This document shows positions 33,746 to 43,425 of a DNA stretch of 64,000 nt, one piece after another (positions within the stretch are counted from its first letter, which is position 1; every line of letters starts with the position of its first letter). Origin of the DNA: Schistocerca nitens (Eukaryota > Arthropoda > Insecta > Orthoptera > Acrididae); NCBI RefSeq assembly GCF_023898315.1, contig NC_064617.1, positions 620,549,000 to 620,612,999 on the forward strand, given 5' to 3'. The translations under genes and the position numbers were made by a program. Under the pieces are notes generated by a model. The model made no database searches, had not been told where the DNA came from, and saw only the letters and a list, made by a program, of their open reading frames with translations.

Positions 33746-34173
33746 GTCCGCAGCTCGTGGTCGTGCGGTAGCGTTCTCGCTTACGGCGCCCGGGTTCCCG
33801 GGTTCGATTCCCGGCGGCATCCGGGATTGTCTCTGCCTCGTGAAGACTGGTTGGTGTGTGATGTCCTTAGGTTAGTTAGGTTTAAGTAGTTCTAAGTTCT
33901 AGGGGACTGATGACCATGGATGTTAAGTCCCATAGTGCTCAGAGCCGCCGGCCGAAGTGGCCGTGCGGTTAAAGGCGCTGCAGTCTGGAACCGCAAGACC
34001 GCTACGGTCGCAGGTTCGAATCCTGCCTCGGGCATGGATGTTTGTGATGTCCTTAGGTTAGTTAGGTTTAACTAGTTCTAAGTTCTAGGGGACTAATGAC
34101 CTCAGCAGTTGAGTCCCATAGTGCTCAGAGCCATTTGAACCATTTTTTTGCTCAGAGCCATGTGAACCATTTT
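33746..34173 (+). mobile_element. tRNA-Gly-headed SINE (family B), split by a family A SINE
   Basis: Family B head (CAGCTCGTGGTCGTGCGGTA) and tail inside target duplication TGTCTCAAATTT (33734-33745 and 34174-34185). The final ATGTGAACCATTT of its tail lies beyond the nested family A SINE. Confidence 0.95.
33947..34149 (+). mobile_element. tRNA-Ser-headed SINE (family A) nested in family B SINE
   Basis: Complete copy with target duplication GCTCAGAGCC (33937-33946 and 34150-34159) taken from the tail of the host SINE, so it is the younger of the two. Confidence 0.96.
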
Positions 34174-35550
34174 TGTCTCAAATTTTATTATTTCTAGAGG
34201 AATATAATGAATCGCGTTGACTACAGTTTAGTTACGGACTTTGAATAAAAGTGTCACTTTTGTTCGACTTATCGCGTATTTCTTTCAGTTACCCTCTGTA
34301 CTATGTTGTAGGAGTATACGTATGGTTCAGGTTTCATCGTGTGTTTCTCTGCAGTGACACATAATGTGATAAAGCGAAATTTACTTTCGTCCTTAGGGTT
34401 TTCACGCCATTATTATCTAGGAATAACGCAGAATATTAATTTTAAAGTTGTGCCTCCTGTTCTCTTTAAGTTACAAGATGTACAACTTTGCTTTCGGTGT
34501 TTTTCCCCAACATTTGAGGTTTTAATGAAACAAAGTGGTTACACATGTATCATTCAAAGTATTTTCCATTGCTGGCCACTACTTTCTCCCATCTTTCGGG
34601 CAGTGCATGAATCCCGCGACGAAAAAGTTGTTTATCTTTTGAAGCGATCCACGAATCGATCCAATTTGTGACTTCTTTGTGAGAAGTGTAGGTCAGCCAG
34701 GCAGTGCGCCATTGATCTAAACAGGTGATAGTCAGAGGGAGCAATGTCTGAAGAATACGGCGGGTGGGGTAGTACTTCCCATTTCAAAGTTTCCTAGTAC
34801 ATTTTGACCTCTTTTGCAACGTGGGTCGAGCGTTGTCGTGCTGCAAAATCACTTTATTGTGCCTCTGGCTGTAATGCGGACGTTTGTCTTTTAATGCTCT
34901 GCTCAGACACATTAATTGCGTTCAATTACAAACACCTGTGATTGTTTCACTTGGTTTTAACACCTCATAGTACACGATGCCGAGCAGGTCCCACCAAATG
35001 CAGAGAATGATATTGGAGCTGTGAATATTCGGTTTGGCAATCGACGTGGAAGCATGCCCGGGATATCTCCATGATTTTTTGCGGTTAGCGTTATCGTAAT
35101 GAACCCACTGTTTGTCTCCGGTCACAATGCGATGCAGAAATTACTTCTGTTTTTTTTTTTTTTTTTGCCTCTGAAGCAGCTGTTCACAAACGCACAAACG
35201 CCGTTCAACGTCTCTTTGTTTCAGCTCACAATGGACCCAAGTTGCTTCTTTCTGAATCATGCCCACAGCCTTGAGACGTTTTGAAATGGCTTACTGTGTC
35301 ACTTCCACTAATCATGCCAATTCTTCTCGAGTCTGACGCAATGTCTCCAATTCTGCATCTTCGAAAACATTTCCTCTTCCACCACTATGCCGGTCCACGA
35401 CGTTAAAATCACCGTTATCGAAGCGTTGAAACCACTCATGACACGTTCTTTCACTATTAGCGTCGTTACCATACGTACTTCAGAGCATTCGATGAGACTG
35501 AGCCGCTGTTTTCTTCATATTGAAACAATATAGCAAAACCTTCCGCGCCC

Positions 35551-36640
35551 TGACTTCCGGAAGGCGTTCGATACAGTTCCGAACTGTCGCCTTATAAACA
35601 AAGTAAGAGCCTACGGAATATCAGACCAGCTGTGTGGCTGGATTGAAGAGTTTTTAGCAAACAGAACACAGCATGTTGTTATCAATGGAGAGACGTCTAC
35701 AGACGTTAAAGTAACCTCTGGCGTGCCACAGGGGAGTGTTATGGGACCATTGTTTTTCACAATATATATAAATGACCTAGTATATAGTGTCGGAAGTTCC
35801 ATGCGGCTTTCCGCGGATGATGCTGTAGTATACAGAGAAGTTGCAGCATTAGAAAATTGTAGCGAAATGCAGGAAGATCTGCAGCAGATAGGCACTTGGT
35901 GCAGGGAGTGGCAACTGACCCTTAACATAGACAAATGTTATGTATTGCGAATACATAGAAAGAAGGATCCTTTATTGTATGATTATATGATAGCGGAATA
36001 AAAACTGGTAGCAGTTACTTCTATAAAATATCTGGAAGTATGCGTACGGAACAATTTGAAGTGGAATGCTCACATAAAATCAGTTGTTGGTAAGGCGGGT
36101 ACCAGGTTGAGATTCATTGCGAGAGTCCTTAGAAAATGTAGTCCATCAACAAAGGAGGTGGCTTACAAAACACTTGTTTGACCGATACTTGAGTATTGCT
36201 CATCAGTGTGGGATCCGTACCAGGTCGGGTTGACGGAGGAGATAGAGAAAATCCAAAGAAGAGCGGCGCGTTTCGTCACAGGGTTATTTGGTAAGCGTGA
36301 TAGCGTTACGGAGATGTTTAGCAAACTCTAGTGGCAGACTCTGCAAGAGAGGCGCTCTGCATCGCGGTGTAGCTTGCTCGCCAGGTTTCGAGAGGGTGCG
36401 TTTCTGGATGAGGTATCGAATATATTGCTTCCCCCTACTTATACCTCCCGCGGAGATCACGAATGTAAAATTAGAGAGATTCGAGCGCGCACGGAGGCTT
36501 TCCGACAGTCGTTCTTCCGGCGAACCATACGCGACTGGAACAGAAAAGGGAGGTAATGACAGTGGCACGTAAAGTGCCCTCCGCCACACACAGTTGGGTG
36601 GCTTGCGGAGTATAAATGTAGATGTAGATGTAGATGTAGA
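35551..36640 (+). mobile_element. 5'-truncated Jockey/CR1-type LINE inside the mariner
   Basis: Begins in mid reverse transcriptase with DFRKAFDTVPNCRLINKVRA, then CGWIEEFLANRTQHVVINGE, SGVPQGSVMGPLFFTIYIND, and SADDAVVYREVA where FADD is expected (Ser for Phe; both Asp kept). WQLTLNIDKCYVLRI follows, and the C-terminal RRAARFVTGLFG-like and RDWNRKGR blocks. It ends in a (GTAGAT)n tail (36614-36639). The first 38 nt are identical to the last 38 nt of the window (63963-64000), so it is the same family as the 62-64 kb LINE. The 5' truncation is the usual product of incomplete target-primed reverse transcription. Confidence 0.92.
35723..36001 (+). pseudogene. Reverse transcriptase palm fragment of the LINE
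   Basis: Open 92-codon stretch VPQGSVMGPLFFTIYINDLV to DPLLYDYMIAE containing the catalytic ADD; stops interrupt it on both sides of the LINE frame. Confidence 0.85.
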
Positions 36641-36844
36641 AATGACTAGAATTAGGCTCGTAAACTGGCATTTTCAGTCAAGAACAACTTTATGATGCAG
36701 ACACAAATCGACTAATGTTTGAATGAATTTATGTTGACCGAGGGCCAAGCTAACTGCCTGACGTCTGCGATCTGTTTCTTTCTACTGCTACTTACTGCTG
36801 TCGCCACCTATCGGCAAACGGCGGAAGCAAAGTTGTACACCTTG

Positions 36845-37410
36845 AATACAAAAGGTGTCACAAAACGATATGAACAAAATTTGAGGGTTTGTAGAGGGTA
36901 TCGTGTGGAACAATCTGAGGATGCGAACACATGTCGGGAAATATTCAAAGATGCTACAAAGCGTAGTAGATACAGGCCCCAGCGCTTGCCGCTATGCCTG
37001 ACCTCCGGCAGTGAACTTAACTTTGTATGCTGACAGACGGGACGCGGAAGGTCTCGCAACGTTGTTTGTTGTGTCGCGACCACCAGTGTAGAAGAAGTGC
37101 TAGCTACTGCGTAGACAGCCCTCGTCTCCTAAGAATGCGATGCTCTGTTGCCTCGGTAGATGACGGTTTCAGACACGGATTTCGAGAGCTTTATTTTTCT
37201 CCTGCATACCGGAAAACATTGGAGATTTCAGAGGGTCTCATGATCAAAATTAACTGCAGATAAAAACCTGTGTCTAGAGTGGTCTTCCACTGTGGCAACA
37301 TAGGATCACACGCGTAGGGGAGAAGGCCTGTCTACGCGGCACCTAGTTTAATCTTCTCCACTGCTGACCGTGGCAATCAGTCGCAATCACTGAGTAACAA
37401 GCAGTAGTGA
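36845..37410. other. Unassigned sequence
   Basis: No motif recognised. Open frames at 36719-37033 and 37027-37263 overlap mariner DNA or lack homologous motifs. Confidence 0.4.
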
Positions 37411-37687
37411 TAAGGGGAAGGCCACAGACACAGTCAACCGATTCGGCTCGAATTTCTCAGGTGGCTTGTGCACAACCTAAAACGAAGGACCCTAAGATAT
37501 TTTAGGTCAACACCCCCGCAATTTTGAGAAAATTGGCGGGATCAATAGGTAATTGTAAATAGAGCATTTTTCATCACCAGATATGGGGTCCGAAAACGCA
37601 TACTTTTCGAGAAATCGAGGTAAGAAACTTTTATAACTGCCGTTCTGTAACCACATCGTAAACACTTCTCGCCGCCAGGTTCAATAT

Positions 37688-37852
37688 CGCCGGTATGGTA
37701 CCTCAGCGTGTTCGGTCAGAGGATTAGCTGCCCTCTGAAATAAAAAAAAGAACTGAGTTAATCGATCAACAACGAACTTAAACGGATGTCTTATGACGTC
37801 CGCCCCGAGCAGATACAACGAACGAAAGCGAACAAAATGTGATAAAAAAAAA
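37688..37852 (+). mobile_element. tRNA-derived SINE (family E)
   Basis: The head GGTACCTCAGCGTGTTCGGT resembles a tRNA A box; ATCGATCAACAACGAACTTA and GCAGATACAACGAACGAAAG follow in the body, and it ends in an A-rich tail (AAAAAAAAAAAA). I recognise this sequence as a widespread orthopteran-type repeat from memory; no target duplication was resolved. Confidence 0.55.
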
Positions 37853-38102
37853 AAAGATAGGGCAACGGCCAAGGTAAATGGCGGGGAATCGGAGAACGCC
37901 CGCTCGAATCTCGAAGAAACCTAGCGGACGTTCTTCTTTTCGTTTGTATTTTTCATATATCAATTGTTAGGGATAGGAGGATTAATGAGGTAAGTAAATC
38001 AATGTAAATCAATAAGGAATGATAACAATAAGGTAGGCAAATAAATTTCTCAATCCTCTTGGGATAGTCAACAACTAAAATGTTACTCGAGGTCACTTTA
38101 CA

Positions 38103-38321
38103 GCCCGCATCTCGTGGTCGTGCGGTAGCGTTCTCGCTTCCCACGCCCGGGTTCCCGGGTTCGATTCCCGGCGGGGTCAGGGATTTTCTCTGCCTCGTGA
38201 TGGCTGGGTGTTGTGTGCTGTCCTTAGGTTAGTTAGGTTTAAGTAGTTCTAAGTTCTAGGGGACTTATGACCACAGCAGTTGAGTCCCATAGTGCTCAGA
38301 GCCATTTGAACCATTTTTTTT
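38103..38321 (+). mobile_element. tRNA-Gly-headed SINE (family B)
   Basis: Complete copy with T-rich end; target duplication GTCACTTTACA at 38092-38102 and 38322-38332, inside the long-inverted-repeat element. Confidence 0.97.
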
Positions 38322-38395
38322 GTCACTTTACAATGGCTCTTCCAGTGACTGTTACGTGTCTTCACTTTTCTTCGAACAACTAGATTGATGGTACT

Positions 38396-38449
38396 TGTCA
38401 TATAAATATTCGAAACAAATATTGTCATATAAATATTCGAAACAAATAT
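38396..38449 (+). repeat. Exact 27-bp tandem duplication
   Basis: The unit starts TGTCATATAAATATTCGAAA and occurs twice without a mismatch (38396-38422, 38423-38449). Confidence 0.97.
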
Positions 38450-38803
38450 ACTCACGGCACCAAGAACATCTAGTGAATGCAATCTTTCGACAGCTACACT
38501 GTTCCTTCCGAAGAGTCGGCGAAAAGCGTTTACCATGTGGGTACAGAAGTTTCTTTCCTCGATATCTGGAAAAGTTTGCGTTTGCGGACCCCGTACCTGA
38601 TGATGAAAAATGCTCTATTTACAATTATCTATCGATCCCTCCAATTTTGAGTCGATTGCTCATCATAAACTTTAGGGGTGATTTTCTCAAAAACGCGGGG
38701 GTGTTGACACAAAATATCTTCGAGTCCTTCGTTTTAGATTGTACATAAACCACGTGCCTAATTTGAGCCGAATCGGTTGGCTGTGTCTGAGGCCTTCCCC
38801 TTG

Positions 38804-39977
38804 TAAGAGACTTTCCGCCTATGGTCCATCAGCGTGCGAAAGACGGGTTTGGTGCCGAAAGGGTGGCCGTAGTGGCAGGCGCTGATGCTCTGTAGCATCC
38901 TTGGATGACGTTTCCGGTCACGGATTCCGGTTCTCAATTTTTTGTCATGGCACACTCTAAAACCCATTAAAGGTTGTCGGTATCGTTTTGTATACCTGGT
39001 ATAATCTGGCGTTCTAATATCGGTATCGCTCAACTGTGAGTCTTCGTGGCGGTGAGACTCACGTATCTTTAAAAGCAGAATTTTATTTTCCTTCTCTCTA
39101 CTTCCGCTATTTTAAACACCTGAAGGATCCACGACGGATTGACTGGAATGTTAACATATGTTTGCTGATGCGGTGTCGTCCGAATAGGAGTCCCATGGCA
39201 CAGGTGGTACCTCATGAAGACACCATAAGCGAAAGACATTCGTTGCCAGACGCAGAAAGGTATGAGAGACGGCACAGACACGCCGTCAACAGGTTCCATA
39301 CGCCGCCGATGCCGGAAGCTTGCTTACGACACTGCGCAACGCCGCTCAGCCCACTCAGTAACCATCGTCATAGATCAGAACTATTTGTCAGAATCGTGTA
39401 CCAAAGTTTATAATCAATTGCACATCTGTATTGTACCAAATGATGACATTATTTTCAGCGACACTAGCAAATACACAGTGACATCCCCTTGGACATGGAT
39501 TGTTTCCAAGTATGTTAGATCGTTCAAATTATAAGAAAGTCATCCAGTATTTTCTGTATGTTGTAGTAGCCACTCGATCTACTCTAGAAGTAAATATTGA
39601 CCTGCTACGACACACTGCAGCTGACTTTACATGTAATTTAAAATTCCTTGGATTATTTGACGATCTTTCTCTAGCATTTGACTCGAAAACCGGAAGCTTC
39701 ACGAGCGACCCTTCTTATAAATGCACAATATGCTATTTCATTTTCTCAATCCGATTTCTTGCAGTCTCTTTTCTTTTGAGACTATGATAATCTGTTTACG
39801 CGGCCTTCATTTCCATCTGTCACTAGTTCACTTGATTCACATTTATGTAAACCGCGGATTGTAGCGTCTTCAGCTTCAGTCACTGTGTTCTATGTTTGTT
39901 GCATCTGAGAGAAATGTTCTCAGTTTGTCCGTGAAGTAAGTCGATAGTGACTATAGTTTCGACCAAATAGAATTATT
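38804..39977. other. Intergenic DNA, no gene recognised
   Basis: Open frames up to 125 codons (39036-39413) show no family motif. No repeat recognised. Confidence 0.45.
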
Positions 39978-39989
39978 CTTGTAGGTTTC

Positions 39990-40084
39990 AAAAATGTTTA
40001 AATGTGTGTGAATTCCCAAAGGACGAAACTACTGAGATCATCGGTCCCTAGAGTTACACACCACTTAAACTAACTTATACTAAG

Positions 40085-40120
<36 letters not shown>

Positions 40121-40400
40121 ACCGAGGGAGGACTCGAACTTCCGGCGGGAGGGAACGCGCAACGCGTGAAGTGTTGGCTCAAGCCGACCTGAGTGACCGA
40201 GCAGTTCAGTCTGGAACCGCGCGACCGCTACGGTCGCGGGTTCGAATCCTTCCTCGGGCAAGGATGTGTGTGATGTCCTTAGGTTAGTTAAGTTTAAGTA
40301 GTTCTGAGTTCTAGGGGAGTGATGACCTCAGATGTTCCATAGTGCTCAGAGCCATTTGAACAATTATTGGCGCCTCGAACCGCGCAGCCACGACGCGCGA
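39990..40400 (-). mobile_element. tRNA-derived SINE (family C), split by a family A SINE
   Basis: On minus: head GTCGTGGCTGCGCGGTTCGA (A box) at 40400-40370, then after the inserted SINE the T arm CCGGAAGTTCGAGTCCTCCC (about 40150-40125), a (GT)n run and the tail TTAGTTTAAGTGGTGTGTAA ending near 39990. Imperfect 12-bp target duplication CTTGTAGGTTTC/CTTGCAGGTTTC at 39978-39989 and 40401-40412. Confidence 0.8.
40174..40367 (+). mobile_element. tRNA-Ser-headed SINE (family A) nested in family C SINE
   Basis: Head slightly shortened (GTGACCGAGCAGTTCAGTCT) with B box GGTTCGAATCC; tail intact to GCTCAGAGCCATTTGAAC. The same junction between its 3' end and the family C head recurs at about 25070. 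Confidence 0.92.
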
Positions 40401-40779
40401 CTTGCAGGTTTCGTGATGACTATTTTGCATTTGGCAATCAGCGTTTTTGTAATAGCTCCATAGTCGTCACTCCTCAGCTTTACATAGCCAAGAGATCTGA
40501 TACATTGCTTACGCGCGTAGGATGACGGTTCAGTCCTTCGGGCCAGCTGTCATAAAACGTATTCAGAATTGCACAGTAAAACGATTCTCCTTAGCTCCGA
40601 TACTGAATGCGTAGTTTTTCCAGTCGAAACTGCACAGGTTGAAGTCATCACCTACCAGTACCGAATGCTCGCAGTATTTCCGTGCTATCTAGTTAAGGTT
40701 ATTCAATAATGTTATTAAACTGGAGGAGGAGGGAGGTGGCAGGTGAAAGGAAAGAAAAGGGATTATTGATAGCACCTGC

Positions 40780-40900
40780 ATTAGAAAAGTGTGCGCCATC
40801 GGCGGTAGCGACTGGGAATGGGTGCGGAACTGTGATTCGAATCCAGGCTCTCCTACTTACTCGACAGTTGTGTTAACCACTGCGCCACCCGGACACAGAG
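40780..40900 (-). mobile_element. tRNA-like SINE module (family F), minus orientation
   Basis: On minus: GGGTGGCGCAGTGGTTAACA (A box) and CTGGATTCGAATCACAG (T arm with B box). The length of the attached body is unclear. Confidence 0.55.
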
Positions 40901-41178
40901 TTTATTACATACTATGTCAGCACATCTCCTAGCTGGCCCACATTCTCACCTAGTGCCGCATATCCGCAGTCCTCGTCCATGTACTCCACACTCGATTGGG
41001 ATTCCCGCATGATGTCGGACGTAATGTCGTGGATCCATTGTCTGTACAGGTGAATAAATTATATGAGTGTGTGGTGTCTGCTCTTTAGGACATGTCCTAA
41101 AGAACAAACACTACACATTGATCGTGACGGGGCCAGTATCTCACGAAATAAGCGTCAAATGAAAAAAACTACGAAGAT
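40901..41178. other. Unassigned sequence
   Basis: No recognisable feature before the DD41D element. Confidence 0.4.
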
Positions 41179-42910
41179 CGAAACTTGTCTAGCTTGAAGG
41201 GGAAACCAGATGGCGCTATGGTTGGCCCGCTAGATGGCGCTGCCATATGTCAAACGGATATCAACGGCGTTTTTTAAAATAGGAACCCCCATTTTTATTA
41301 CATATTCATGTAGTAGGTAAAGAAATATGAATGTTTTAGTTGGACCACGTTTTTCGCTTTGTGATAGATGGTGCTGTAATAGTCACAAACGTATAAGTAC
41401 GTGGTATCACGTAACATTTCGCCACTGCGGACGGTATTTGCTTCGTGATACATTACCCGTGTTAAAATGGACCGTTAACCAATTGCGGAAAAGGTCAATA
41501 TCATGTTGATGTATGGCTATTGTCATCAAAATGCCCAGCGGGCGTGTGATATGTATGCTGCTCGGTATCCTGGACGACATCATCAAAGTGTCCGGACCGT
41601 TTGCCGGATAGTTACGTTATTTAAGGAAACAAGAAGTGTTGAGGCACATCTGAAATGTCAACCACGACCTTCAACAAATGATGATGCCCAAGTAGGTGTT
41701 TTAGCTGCCGTCGTGGCTAATCCACACATCAGTAGCAGACAAATTAAGCGAGAATCGGGAATCTCAAAAACGTCGGTGTTGAGAATGCTACCTCAACATC
41801 TATTGCACCCCTACCATATTTCTATGCACCAGGAATTGCATGGCGACGACTTTGAACATCGTGTACAGTTCTGCCACTGGGCACAAGAGAAATTACGGGA
41901 CGATGACACATTTTTTGCACTCGTTCTGTTTAGCGACGAAGCGTCATTCACCAACAGCGGTAACGTAAACCGGCATAATATGCACTACTGGGCAACGGAA
42001 AATCCACGATGGCTGCGACAAGTGGAACATCAGCGACCTTGGAGGGATAATGTATTGTGTGGCATTGTGGGAGGAAGGATAATTGGGCCCCATTTTATCG
42101 ATGGCAATCTAAATGGAGCAATGTATGCCGATTTCCTACGTAATGTTCTACCGATGTTACTACAAGATGTTTCACTGCATGAGAGAGTGGCGACGTACTT
42201 CCAACATTATGCATGTCCGGCACATAGGCAGCGTGCGTTTGAAGCGGCATTGAATTGCATATTTCATGACAGGTGGATTGGTTGTCGAAGCACCATACCA
42301 TGGCCCGCACGTTCACCGGATCTGACGTCCCCAGATTTCTTTCTGTGTGGAAAGGTGAACGATATTTGCTATCGTGACTCTCGACAACGCCTGACAACAT
42401 GCGTCAGCGCATTGGCAACGCATGTGCGAACATTACGGGAGGCGAACTACTCGCTGTTGAGAGGAATGTCGTTACACGTATTGCCAAATGCATTGAGGTT
42501 GACGGACATTATTTTGCGTATTTATTGCATTAATGTGGTATTTACAGGTAATCACGCTGTATCAGCATGCGTTCTCAGAAATGATAAGTTCACAAAGGTA
42601 CACGCATCACATTGGAACAACCGAAATAAAATGTTCAAACGTACCTACGCTTCGTTTTTTACCTGTAACCAACTGTTCGTCTAAAATCGTGAGCCATATT
42701 TTTGTGACTATTACAGCACCATCTACCACAAAGCGAAAAAAGTGGTCCAACTAAAACATTCATATTTCTTTACGTACTACAAGAATATGCAATAAAAATG
42801 GGGGTTCCTATTTAAAAAAAAAAAACGCTGTTGATATCCGTCTAGCAGCGCCATCTAGCGGGACAACCAGAGCGTCATCTTGTTTCCCCCTTCAAGCTAG
42901 ACGAGTTTCG
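41179..42910 (+). mobile_element. DD41D (rosa-like) Tc1/mariner-superfamily element
   Basis: Inverted repeats of about 210-220 bp: left from CGAAACTTGTCTAGCTTGAA (41179) through AGAAATATGAATGTTTTAGT to GTGCTGTAATAGTCACAAA (about 41388); the right mirror copy runs 42690-42910. A TA duplication cannot be placed exactly at the ends. It encodes one long transposase frame. Relative of the 57350-59444 element, but with unrelated termini. Confidence 0.85.
41503..42684 (+). CDS. DD41D transposase, open frame but second catalytic Asp lost
   Basis: Uninterrupted 393-codon frame. The N-terminal helix-turn-helix region includes QRACDMYAARYPGRHHQSVR and SGISKTSVLRMLPQH. The catalytic domain has Asp145 in LFSDEASFTNSGNVNRHNMH, the family block HYWATENPRWLRQVEHQRPW and GPHFIDGNLNGAMYADFLRN. 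The second catalytic site reads FQHYACPAH, so Tyr236 (codon TAT at 42208-42210) stands where Asp is expected; the sister copy at 58.8 kb keeps QHDECTAH. The third Asp is Asp278 in SPDLTSPDFF, 41 residues after position 236, hence DD41D. The last ~60 residues run into the terminal repeat and are probably non-native. Expected to be catalytically dead despite the open frame. Confidence 0.85.
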   Translation: MLMYGYCHQNAQRACDMYAARYPGRHHQSVRTVCRIVTLFKETRSVEAHLKCQPRPSTNDDAQVGVLAAVVANPHISSRQIKRESGISKTSVLRMLPQHLLHPYHISMHQELHGDDFEHRVQFCHWAQEKLRDDDTFFALVLFSDEASFTNSGNVNRHNMHYWATENPRWLRQVEHQRPWRDNVLCGIVGGRIIGPHFIDGNLNGAMYADFLRNVLPMLLQDVSLHERVATYFQHYACPAHRQRAFEAALNCIFHDRWIGCRSTIPWPARSPDLTSPDFFLCGKVNDICYRDSRQRLTTCVSALATHVRTLREANYSLLRGMSLHVLPNALRLTDIILRIYCINVVFTGNHAVSACVLRNDKFTKVHASHWNNRNKMFKRTYASFFTCNQLFV

Positions 42911-43029
42911 TTTACAAACATTTAATTATTACCCTGAATCCACTGATCCCAGTAGTAGTGGAGCTAGGCGGTTTCTCGGACAGCTCGCGTTGTAGCCAAA
43001 CGTCACGGTCACGTTACTGTGAAATTGTA

Positions 43030-43425
43030 CTTCTTCCCCACCAGCGATTTTTTTAGAGATAAAGTCGGCCCTGACATCACGTTTATTGATGACAATGCGC
43101 TAGCGAATACAAAGTAGCAGTTGGTGAAGCTCTTGGAACGAGAGGATATTGGGCGAATGGTCTATCCGTTCCCCCGATTTAAATCTCGACGAGAGTAGAG
43201 GACACGCACTGCAGCGTGTTCTCATACGCCTGCGACCGTCCAGCAGTTGCCAACGGCGCCCTTCATACGTAGTCCTAGTGGCGAGAATGGGAGCGTGTTG
43301 CAGAGCATGTATTGCCATCCGAGGTGATGGCACTCCCAGTAGAACAAGTAGAACCATATCTAAGGAAACTTTAGCGTAATTGTTTTCTTTGATAAAAGTG
43401 TCATTTTTATTTGTCTTATTGTGTA
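43030..43425 (+). pseudogene. Tc1-like transposase C-terminal remnant
   Basis: FIDDNALANTK (about 43080) stands at the second catalytic block, ENILGEWSIRSPDLNLDESR (about 43140-43195) at the third, and MGACCRACIAIRGDGTPSRT at the C-terminal RRCxxxIxxRGGxT block. Two or more frame changes are present. The 3' end continues past the mariner at 44718. Confidence 0.7.

Larger units (their letters stand above)
33615..34440 (+). mobile_element. Tc1-like element remnant (C-terminus and 3' end), SINE-interrupted
   Basis: VMEEWNALPQEILSDFVFSI then GGRCRVC is the recognisable Tc1 C-terminal EEW...RC block (about 33615-33700). After the nested SINEs the 3' region continues, 34186 to about 34440, with GAATAAAAGTGTCACTTTTG and TATTTCTTTCAGTTA. 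This tail is closely related to 43391-43425 plus 44718-44840, the same family hit there by a mariner. Confidence 0.65.
34474..36844 (-). mobile_element. Mariner element, broken, split by a LINE
   Basis: The terminal inverted repeats CAAGATGTACAACTTTGCTT (34474) and, read from the right end, CAAGGTGTACAACTTTGCTT (36844) match closely. Left TA is at 34472-34473; the right flank reads AA. Coding pieces on minus: MPVYEPNSSHF (36671-36639), then after the LINE RKVLLYCFNMKKTAAQSHRM (about 35545), SERTCHEWFQRFDNGDFNV, VTGDKQWVHYDN (first catalytic Asp, about 35120), HASTSIAKPNIHSSNIILCI, VILQHDNARP (second Asp, about 34850), and SWIASKDKQLFRRGIHALPE to KYFE (34744-34550). The SPDxxPSDYH block is frame-disturbed. 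Without the LINE it is about 1.28 kb, normal for mariner. Confidence 0.9.
37411..38803. mobile_element. Non-autonomous DNA element with long terminal inverted repeats
   Basis: The left terminus GGGGAAGGCCACAGACACAG (from 37411) and the right terminus, read from 38803 inward as GGGGAAGGCCTCAGACACAG, continue as inverted matches for roughly 270-300 bp. Shared words include AACCGATTCGGCTC, CCTAAAACGAAGGAC/TCTAAAACGAAGGAC, CAACACCCCCGC and GTAAATAGAGCATTTTTCATCA. The right arm has about 30 extra bases near 38640. No transposase frame is inside; the interior carries two SINEs and a 27-bp duplication. Superfamily unknown. Confidence 0.8.

Noticed and set aside
39036-39534. Overlapping 125- and 90-codon frames
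   Set aside because: No motif, several competing frames on both strands, no support for a gene.
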